Shown here: in pieces, positions 1 to 4,963 of the stretch
Layout of the letters: each line of letters opens with the position of its first letter
How positions within the stretch are numbered: position 1 is the stretch's first letter
Assembly: GCA_019114115.1 (NCBI GenBank)
Contig: DXGD01000144.1
Span: 1 to 5,925, forward strand
DNA: 5,925 nucleotides
Reading direction: 5' to 3'
Origin: Candidatus Nesterenkonia stercoripullorum
Lineage (GTDB): Bacteria; Actinomycetota; Actinomycetes; Actinomycetales; Micrococcaceae
Translations under genes and position numbers: made by a program
Notes under the pieces: model-generated
The model's database searches: none
Told to the model about the DNA's origin: nothing
The model's input: the letters and a program-made list of their open reading frames with translations, nothing else

Positions 1-555
<555 letters not shown>

Positions 556-563
556 GCATGAGG

Positions 564-621
564 CACAGCGTATCCGCTCAGGATCCAGCGCACAGCAACG
601 GATCCTGAGCGGATACGCGTG
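564..621 (+). terminator. Strong hairpin after eno, probable factor-independent terminator without a T-tract
   Basis: The arms 568-586 and 600-618 are perfect reverse complements over 19 bp (left arm GCGTATCCGCTCAGGATCC), with a 13-nt loop. The stem extends by three more pairs (564-566 with 619-621) after one bulged A at 567. It begins 8-12 nt beyond the eno stop codon, the usual place for a transcript end. No run of T follows on either strand, as is common for terminator-like hairpins in high-GC actinobacteria. The terminator role is inferred. The structure could equally protect the eno mRNA 3' end from exonucleases. Confidence 0.75.
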
Positions 622-682
622 TCAGAGGCCGGGGCGCTGGGGCGCGGGAACTATCCTTGAGGGACGCTGTTCCTCCTGGCCG

Positions 683-736
683 TGGGCTGGCGCAATGACA
701 TGGGCTGGCGCGGTGACATGGGCTGGCGCCGTGACA
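683..736 (+). repeat. Three tandem copies of an 18-bp repeat upstream of the ftsB-like gene
   Basis: Units lie at 683-700, 701-718 and 719-736, with consensus TGGGCTGGCGCNRTGACA. They differ only at the two variable positions (AA, GG, CG), so the array is near perfect. It ends 59 bp before the GTG start of the septum-formation gene. The period of 18 is a multiple of three, so an open frame can read through it, but no convincing gene covers it. Possible roles are a protein-binding array in the promoter or leader region, or a slippage-generated repeat. The sequence alone does not decide. A weak -10-like TATCCT sits at 652-657 just upstream, with no recognisable -35. Confidence 0.8.
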
Positions 737-782
737 TGTGCACCCAGGTGACGGACTGGGATGAAGGACACAAATGACATCA

Positions 783-788
783 GGGAGG
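783..788 (+). promoter_or_regulatory. Ribosome binding site for the ftsB-like gene
   Basis: GGGAGG is followed by 7 nt and then GTG at 796. This is the best Shine-Dalgarno match nearby, and it fixes the GTG start rather than the internal ATG at residue 46, which has no comparable site in front of it. Confidence 0.75.
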
Positions 789-795
789 TGGGTCG

Positions 796-1488
796 GTGGC
801 TGACCGGAGATCGCAGGACGAACCGCAGGATGAGCACAACGATTCGGCCTCGGCAGCGCGCGCCAGCTCCGCGGAGAACCCCAGCGCGAATACTTCGGAG
901 ACGCGGAAGCCCCGCCTGAGGACCCCCGGTATGAAGAAGCGCAGTGCCGAGGCACGCCGTCTTGCCGAGCGCGAGGAGTTCTCCGGTGAGATCCGCACTC
1001 CTGCCGACATCTCCGCACGCCGGGCCCGCAGGTCGGACAAGCCGCAGCCGGGCTCACAGCCGCGGCGGGTGCCGGTCAGCGCCGGGACGATGGTCCCGGA
1101 ACGGACGTTCTCCGGCCGGATCATCGTGCTCACGATCGTGACACTCGTCGTCATCTCCTTCCTCGTGCCCACTGTGCGCAGCTTCTTCCAGCAACGCTCC
1201 GAGCTCAATGAGCTGCAGGCGCAGATCTCAGAGGAGACGCAGCGTCAGGATGAGCTGTACTCCGAGCTGGGCCGCTGGGAGGATCCGGAGTTCGTCCGCC
1301 AGCAGGCTCGCGAGCGTGTGAACCTGGTGATGCCGGGAGAGCGCCGATACCAAGTGCTGGGCGAGCCGGGAGAGTCTGAGGAGCTCCCGGAGAACCAGGC
1401 CGATACTGAGGTGCGCACTGACCTGCCGTGGGCCGAAGCCCTCTGGGACTCCCTGCTGCGCTCGGCGGCAGAAGAGCCGGTGCAGTAG
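796..1488 (+). CDS. ftsB: Septum formation initiator (FtsB/DivIC family) divisome protein
   Basis: This 230-residue bitopic membrane protein is likely the FtsB/DivIC-type partner of FtsL and FtsQ, which help recruit and activate septal peptidoglycan synthesis at the division site. Residues 1-105 form a long cytoplasmic N-terminus rich in Ser/Ala/Glu/Arg with several basic clusters. A single transmembrane helix lies at about 108-127 (IIVLTIVTLVVISFLVP). A probable coiled coil at about 130-160 follows, rich in Gln, Glu and Leu. Next comes the family signature WEDPEFVRQQARERVNLVMPGE at about 161-182. The tail to 230 is acidic. The long N-terminus is typical of actinobacterial members; the E. coli protein is only about 100 residues. 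The GTG start is supported by GGGAGG 7 nt upstream. The gene heads a cluster with DUF501 and ppx, as next to eno in mycobacteria and corynebacteria. The family is clear. Assignment as FtsB rather than DivIC is naming convention, not sequence proof. Confidence 0.93.
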   Translation: MADRRSQDEPQDEHNDSASAARASSAENPSANTSETRKPRLRTPGMKKRSAEARRLAEREEFSGEIRTPADISARRARRSDKPQPGSQPRRVPVSAGTMVPERTFSGRIIVLTIVTLVVISFLVPTVRSFFQQRSELNELQAQISEETQRQDELYSELGRWEDPEFVRQQARERVNLVMPGERRYQVLGEPGESEELPENQADTEVRTDLPWAEALWDSLLRSAAEEPVQ

Positions 1489-1499
1489 GCTGTGCTTCC

Positions 1500-2135
1500 G
1501 TGAACGCGACGCGCCCCTCATCCGATGACCTCGTCACGCTGAGCCTGCAACTGCGGCGCCCTGTCCGGGACGTCGTCGATATTCCAGCGCGGTGCGTCTG
1601 CGGCAACCCTGTCGTCGCGACGACGGCGCCCCGGCTGAGCAATGGCATCCCCTTTCCCACCACGTTCTACCTGACCCATCCTGCAGCCACCGCCGCCGTC
1701 TCCCGGCTGGAAGCTGCGGGCGTGATGGCGCAGATGAATGACCGCCTGGGCGATGACGACAAGCTCGCCGCCCGCTACCGCGCGGCTCACGAGGACTACC
1801 TGGCGCGACGCGATGACGTGCGCCAGCGCGCGGGACTCGACCCGGTCTGGGAGATCGAGGGGATCTCAGCCGGTGGGATGCCCCAGCGGGTGAAATGCCT
1901 TCATGTGCTGGCTGGTCACTCGCTGGCTGCCGGGCCGGGAGCCAATCCGCTGGGCGACGAGGTGGTGGAGCTCATCGCGACCGAGTTCTCCACCCTGCGC
2001 TGCGTCTGCGCGAGGTCCTGGGACCATGACGCGCAGGTCCCGGATCAGGACCTGAGTCGCCACGTCAGGCGCAGGAATCAGGGCTATGCCGCCGAATCCG
2101 CAGAAGCACCGACTCATCCCGAGGAGACCCCGTGA
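1500..2135 (+). CDS. DUF501 domain protein of unknown function
   Basis: This is a 211-residue soluble protein with no signal peptide or membrane segment. It matches the DUF501 family, which sits between the ftsB-like gene and ppx in many actinobacteria (Rv1025 in M. tuberculosis). Characteristic segments are RCVCGNPVV (about 31-39), SNGIPFPTTFYLTHP (about 47-61), AVSRLEAAGVM (about 66-76), HEDYLARRDD (97-106), GGMPQRVKCLHVLAGHSLAAG (about 125-145) and NPLGDEV (149-155). Cys32, Cys34, Cys133, His135, Cys168 and Cys170 could together bind a metal, which is inference. The charged tail from about 172 is poorly conserved. I chose GTG at 1500, 11 nt after the ftsB stop, because family similarity begins just downstream (SLQLRRPVRDVV). 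No good Shine-Dalgarno precedes it, so translation may be coupled to ftsB. An in-frame ATG at 1428 would overlap ftsB by 61 nt and is less likely. The stop overlaps the ppx start. The molecular function is unknown. Confidence 0.92.
   Translation: MNATRPSSDDLVTLSLQLRRPVRDVVDIPARCVCGNPVVATTAPRLSNGIPFPTTFYLTHPAATAAVSRLEAAGVMAQMNDRLGDDDKLAARYRAAHEDYLARRDDVRQRAGLDPVWEIEGISAGGMPQRVKCLHVLAGHSLAAGPGANPLGDEVVELIATEFSTLRCVCARSWDHDAQVPDQDLSRHVRRRNQGYAAESAEAPTHPEETP
2121..2126 (+). promoter_or_regulatory. Ribosome binding site for ppx, inside the DUF501 gene
   Basis: GAGGAG is followed by 5 nt and then GTG at 2132. It lies in the last codons of the DUF501 gene and supports the overlapping GTGA start/stop arrangement (start 2132-2134, stop 2133-2135) and translational coupling. 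Confidence 0.75.
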
Positions 2136-3220
2136 GAGTAGCCGCCATCGATTGCGGAACCAACTCGATCCGACTGCTGATCGCCGACGTCGAGATACCG
2201 TCCGAGTCTGAGGCCACGCCCGCGGAGCCCGCGGCTCCCGGACCGGATTCCGCAGCGGCCGGCTCGTCTCCGGCGCAGACGGCATCGACGGGTGCGTCCT
2301 CAGCCGATGCCTCCTCGGCGGACCCTGCTCAGTCCTCACTGCTCCATGACGTGGTCCGGCAGATGACCGTCGTCCGGCTCGGTGAGGGAGTGGACGAGAC
2401 CGGCGAATTCTCTGCCGCCGCTCTCGAGCGCACGTTCGCAGCCGTCGACACCTATGCAGCACTGATCCGCAAGCACCGCGCGGAGGCTGTGCGATTCGTC
2501 GCGACCTCGGCTTCCAGGGATGTGGCCAATCGTGATGAATTCGTCCGCGGCGTCAAAGAGCGCCTCGGCGTCGAGCCCGAAGTGATCCGGGGGAGCGAGG
2601 AGGCCGGGCTGTCCTTCGCCGGGGCCTCCTCAGTTCTGGACTGGGTGCCGGGGCGCAACGTGCTCGTCGTCGACCTGGGCGGTGGTTCCACCGAGTTCGT
2701 CATGGGCACATCAGCGGGCATGGAGCACGCGATCTCGACGGATATGGGCTGCGTCCGATTCACGGAGCGGCACATGAGCCAGGACCCGCCCGAGGACACC
2801 GCGACGTCGATGGCGACCTTCGAGACGCTGAGCTTCCTGGAGAACGTCGCCGAAGTGATGCCGCTGAAGGAGACCGACGTCGTCATCGGCGTGGCCGGGA
2901 CCGTCACCACCATCGCAGCCCATGCTCTGCAGCTGGAGGACTATGACCCGGACCTCATCCACGGTGCCGAGCTGAGCCTGGACCGGATCCAGCAGTCTGT
3001 GGACGAGCTGGTCTACGCCACGCGCGAGCAGCGCGCGGCGATGCCGTTCATGCACCCAGGGAGGGTCGACGTCATCGGTGCCGGTGCCTTGATCTGGGGC
3101 ACGATCCTGGACTACATGAATAAGATCACCGAGGGGCGGGTCACGACTGCGGTGGCCTCGGAGCACGACATTCTCGACGGGATCGCGCTGTCTGTGGCGG
3201 CAGACCAGAGGAGCAGTTAG
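2132..3220 (+). CDS. ppx: Ppx/GppA family exopolyphosphatase / pppGpp phosphohydrolase
   Basis: This 362-residue cytoplasmic phosphatase of the ASKHA (actin/Hsp70/sugar kinase) fold hydrolyses terminal phosphate from polyphosphate and/or pppGpp. The substrate preference cannot be read from sequence. Motifs: VAAIDCGTNSIRLLIADV (3-20, phosphate-1), VVRLGEGVDETGEF (80-93), FVATSASRDVANRDEFV (122-138), the catalytic-acid segment RGSEEAGLSF (153-162), DLGGGSTEFV (181-190, phosphate-2), VIGVAGTVTT (251-260), VDVIGAGALI (312-321) and ASEHDILDGIAL (342-353). There is no C-terminal HD-like domain, as in the short actinobacterial enzymes (Rv1026 of M. tuberculosis; Ppx2 of C. glutamicum, same gene neighbourhood). 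Oddity: residues about 23-70 are a Ser/Ala/Pro/Glu-rich low-complexity stretch between the first two strands of the N-terminal domain, where relatives have a short turn; this accounts for the length above the usual 310-320. The start is GTG, overlapping the DUF501 stop by 4 nt and preceded by GAGGAG. The family call is firm. Confidence 0.95.
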   Translation: MRVAAIDCGTNSIRLLIADVEIPSESEATPAEPAAPGPDSAAAGSSPAQTASTGASSADASSADPAQSSLLHDVVRQMTVVRLGEGVDETGEFSAAALERTFAAVDTYAALIRKHRAEAVRFVATSASRDVANRDEFVRGVKERLGVEPEVIRGSEEAGLSFAGASSVLDWVPGRNVLVVDLGGGSTEFVMGTSAGMEHAISTDMGCVRFTERHMSQDPPEDTATSMATFETLSFLENVAEVMPLKETDVVIGVAGTVTTIAAHALQLEDYDPDLIHGAELSLDRIQQSVDELVYATREQRAAMPFMHPGRVDVIGAGALIWGTILDYMNKITEGRVTTAVASEHDILDGIALSVAADQRSS

Positions 3221-3296
3221 TCTTAGGTCACCGTGGCAGAACCGCCCTGGTCAGTCCATCCTCATAGGGCTGTACCGATAACCGCATACTGAACGT

Positions 3297-3324
3297 TTCA
3301 TACGGGAAACCCGTCCCGTACAAA
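3297..3324 (+). promoter_or_regulatory. Candidate promoter with an operator-like inverted repeat upstream of the S8 protease gene
   Basis: The ppx-to-protease gap (3221-3422) is locally AT-richer than the coding DNA. TTCATA (3297-3302) and TACAAA (3319-3324) each match the housekeeping -35 and -10 consensus at four of six bases and are 16 bp apart. Between them lies a perfect 7-bp inverted repeat, TACGGGA (3301-3307) and TCCCGTA (3314-3320), with a 6-bp spacer, where a repressor site is often found. A competing short hairpin (CGGG-AAA-CCCG, 3303-3313) is also possible. The inverted repeat is seen directly. The promoter and operator roles are inference. Another -10-like CATACT lies at 3285-3290. 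Confidence 0.35.
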
Positions 3325-3358
3325 TACTCCAGACCAATACTCAGTACCAATACCTGGA
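3320..3358 (+). repeat. Three direct repeats at exact 13-bp spacing upstream of the protease gene
   Basis: ACAAATAC at 3320, ACCAATAC at 3333 and ACCAATAC at 3346 begin at exact 13-bp intervals. The first two are followed by TC and the third by CT. They overlap the end of the inverted repeat at 3301-3320 and lie 65-103 bp before the TTG start. They may be binding sites for a regulator or may lie in the 5' leader of the protease mRNA. No known motif name is assigned. Confidence 0.55.
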
Positions 3359-3410
3359 AGACTCCGCCGACACCCTGCACCGGCAGCCTCACCAGCTGCT
3401 CTCACACGAC

Positions 3411-3415
3411 GAAGG
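3411..3415 (+). promoter_or_regulatory. Ribosome binding site deciding the TTG start of the protease gene
   Basis: GAAGG is followed by 7 nt and TTG at 3423. The frame stays open upstream to a TAA at 3279, but that stretch contains no ATG, GTG or TTG codon. The next in-frame GTG (3555) would leave almost no basic n-region and has no well-spaced site, so TTG is preferred. Confidence 0.6.
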
Positions 3416-3422
3416 CTCATCC

Positions 3423-4868
3423 TTGGTTAACTCCGCACCCTTCCCTGACCCTGCCCGCCGCTCTGCGCCCGTTGCTCCAGCGGCCCTTGCCCCTGCTGCC
3501 CTGCGCCCGCGCAGCGCAGCAGGGGCCCGAAGGCGTCGTCGTGCTGGTCGTTGCGTGGCCCTGGGGCTGCTGCTGACTCTCACCGGGACGCTGACGGCAC
3601 CTGCGGCGCAGGCGGATGCCTGGCGGCAGGCGGAGTTCTGGCTCGAAGACTATGGTGTGACCGACGCCTGGGACGAAACCCAGGGCGAGGACGTCACCGT
3701 GGCGGTGATCGACACCGGCATCGACAGCTCCCACCCGTCTCTGGAGGGGGCAGTCAGTGGCGGAACAGATGTCTCGGGCGCCGGCGACGACGACGGCAGC
3801 CCGGTGGACCAGATGTCCTCGGAGCACGGGACGATGGTGGCCTCGCTGCTGGCCGGTCGAGGCCAGGAGCCGTCCTCCAACGACCTCGACACTCTCCCCG
3901 GTGATGATTCGAGCACTGAGGGTCCTTCTGACACCGAGAGCGATGAGCGTGGCTCCGGCCTCATGGGCGTCGCCCCGGAAGCTGATCTGCTGTCTATCTC
4001 GCTCATGCTCGAGGAACCGAACCCCGACGGCCCCGACGCTGACGATCAGATCGCTGAAGCGGTGCGCTGGGCAGTGGACAACGACGCCGACATCATCAAC
4101 ATGTCGCTCGGCTCCGGCAAGCAGAGCTGGCCGACGGAATGGGACGAGGCCTTTCAATATGCGGAGGACAACGACGTGCTGGTCGTTGCGGCGGCGGGGA
4201 ACCGCGCAGCCGGACATTTCTCCGTCGGCGCTCCAGCGACCATCCCGGGCGTCCTCACCGTGGCCGGCGTCGATGAGGCCCGCAATATCAGCGACGACGC
4301 CTCGAGCCAGGGCATCGCCGTCGACATCGCCGCAGCCTCTGAGCCGCTCGTGGGCGCAGTGCCCAACGACGCCTTCGCGCAGTGGGAAGGGACCTCGGGT
4401 GCCGCGCCGATCGTCGCCGGCGCTGCGGCGCTGGTGTGGTCCGCTCACCCGGAGCTCTCGGCCGTGGAGGTCAAGCACCGCTTGCTCAGCACCGCCGAGT
4501 CCGAGGGCTCTGACGAGACGGACCCTGAGTACGGCCACGGCGTGCTCAACGTGGATGAGGCCGTCTCCGGAGACGTTCCGGAATTCGACGAGGCGGACTA
4601 CCCCACTCTTGAGGAATGGGTGCGCGTGCACCGCCGTGCCGATGCGGAGCCTGAGCAGAGCGAGGAGATCCCCGAGGACTCCGGCATCGTGACCGATCCG
4701 GACGGCGAACCGCGCGAGCGGCCCCAAGCCAGCGAGTTGACGGCGGCGCAGAGCTGGGCGGGTCCGACCGCTATCGGAGTCGGCGCGCTGCTCATTGTGG
4801 GTGTGCTGGTATTCGGCGCCCTGCATCTGAGTCGGGTGTACGGCAAAGGCTCGGGTCCCCGGCACTGA
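3423..4868 (+). CDS. Secreted, membrane-anchored S8 (subtilisin-like, mycosin-like) serine protease
   Basis: This 481-residue extracytoplasmic endopeptidase has a long basic n-region with five consecutive Arg (36-40). A hydrophobic segment at about 44-60 and a likely cleavage site APAAQA/DA (about 64) follow. The short stretch WRQAEFWLEDYGVTDAW precedes the catalytic domain, as in mycosins and related subtilases. The triad is complete: Asp97 in AVIDTGIDSSHP, His135 in SEHGTMVASLLAG and Ser325 in GTSGAAPIVAG, with oxyanion-hole Asn260 in VVAAAGN. An acidic, disordered-looking insert (about 147-178) separates the His block from MGVAPEADLLSISL. The domain ends near YGHGVLNVDEAV (370-381). An acidic linker (about 385-440) leads to one transmembrane helix at about 448-468 and a short basic tail. 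This signal/protease/linker/helix layout is that of MycP proteins of type VII secretion, but no ESX gene is visible nearby and substrates are unknown. It may be regulated from the 3221-3422 region. The S8 family is certain; the mycosin role is unproven. Confidence 0.93.
   Translation: MVNSAPFPDPARRSAPVAPAALAPAALRPRSAAGARRRRRAGRCVALGLLLTLTGTLTAPAAQADAWRQAEFWLEDYGVTDAWDETQGEDVTVAVIDTGIDSSHPSLEGAVSGGTDVSGAGDDDGSPVDQMSSEHGTMVASLLAGRGQEPSSNDLDTLPGDDSSTEGPSDTESDERGSGLMGVAPEADLLSISLMLEEPNPDGPDADDQIAEAVRWAVDNDADIINMSLGSGKQSWPTEWDEAFQYAEDNDVLVVAAAGNRAAGHFSVGAPATIPGVLTVAGVDEARNISDDASSQGIAVDIAAASEPLVGAVPNDAFAQWEGTSGAAPIVAGAAALVWSAHPELSAVEVKHRLLSTAESEGSDETDPEYGHGVLNVDEAVSGDVPEFDEADYPTLEEWVRVHRRADAEPEQSEEIPEDSGIVTDPDGEPRERPQASELTAAQSWAGPTAIGVGALLIVGVLVFGALHLSRVYGKGSGPRH
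3485..3533 (+). other. Strong GC-rich hairpin inside the signal-peptide coding region
   Basis: The arms 3489-3499 and 3516-3526 are perfect 11-bp reverse complements (GCCCCTGCTGC / GCAGCAGGGGC). Inside them 3501-3505 pairs with 3510-3514 around a CCCG loop, with one C-C mismatch between the two stems. Outside, CCTT (3485-3488) can pair with AAGG (3530-3533) across a 3-nt bulge. The structure starts about 60 nt after the TTG start and covers the codons of residues about 21-37 (Ala/Pro/Arg-rich n-region). It could slow ribosomes or affect mRNA stability. It may also be a by-product of GC-rich Ala/Pro/Arg codons. Confidence 0.6.
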
Positions 4869-4877
4869 GCCCTCGGC

Positions 4878-4907
4878 GCCCTCGGCAGCGAGCCGTGGGC
4901 GGAGGGC
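4878..4907 (+). terminator. Possible hairpin terminator after the protease gene
   Basis: GCCCTC (4878-4883) is complementary to GAGGGC (4902-4907). Inside it, CGGC (4883-4886) can pair with GCCG (4892-4895) around a 5-nt loop, sharing base 4883 with the outer stem. It begins 10 nt after the protease stop and is GC-rich without a T-tract. The stem is interrupted, and the region is also repetitive, so the terminator role is tentative. Confidence 0.3.
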
Positions 4908-4940
4908 CCTCGGTGCTGAACCGTGGGCACTGAGTCCTCG
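4878..4940 (+). repeat. Imperfect 28-bp tandem repeats between the protease and NADH dehydrogenase genes
   Basis: Two units, 4878-4905 and 4906-4933, agree at 19 of 28 positions. They share GCCCTCGG at the front and CCGTGGGC 15 bp in. A third partial unit begins in phase at 4934 (GTCCTCG). A further GCCCTCGG lies at 4869-4876. The end of the protease gene (4861-4875) also reappears at 4926-4940 with 14 of 15 identical bases. GAGGGCCCTC at 4902-4911 is a perfect 10-bp palindrome. Local duplication is the simplest explanation, and no function is evident. Confidence 0.5.
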
Positions 4941-4950
4941 CGAAGTCCAG

Positions 4951-4956
4951 TACGAT
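4951..4956 (+). promoter_or_regulatory. -10 element placed for a leaderless NADH dehydrogenase transcript
   Basis: TACGAT fits the TANNNT consensus and ends 7 nt before ATG at 4964, so transcription would start at or next to the start codon. Leaderless mRNAs of this layout are common in actinobacteria. No clear -35 is visible at 17-18 bp. A GAAG at 4942-4945 is too far from 4964 to be a good ribosome site, but would be 9 nt from the alternative in-frame ATG at 4955. Confidence 0.5.
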
Positions 4957-4963
4957 GGAACGC

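Noticed and set aside
683..736. CRISPR array
   Set aside because: The 18-bp units are directly adjacent with no spacers, there are only three, and no cas gene is present.
578..1208. Several overlapping - strand frames across the eno-ftsB gap and the ftsB gene
   Set aside because: They have low-complexity compositions (Arg, Ser, Pro, Cys), no family resemblance and no good ribosome sites, and they overlap a well-supported + strand gene.
1428..1499. Longer DUF501 protein from ATG 1428
   Set aside because: It would overlap the end of ftsB by 61 nt, and the extra residues are not expected for the family; GTG 1500 lies just before the conserved part.
1866..2462. - strand frame of 198 codons across the DUF501-ppx junction
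   Set aside because: It is Arg-rich and overlaps two conserved, translationally coupled + strand genes, so it is a compositional shadow.
3244..3270. Terminator after ppx formed by GCCCT and AGGGC
   Set aside because: The stem is only 5 bp with a 17-nt loop and no T-run, too weak to call; the operon end is not located.
3221..3422. tRNA or small RNA gene in the gap after ppx
   Set aside because: No T-loop signature (GGTTCGA-like) or cloverleaf arms could be found, and there is no clear terminator for a small RNA.
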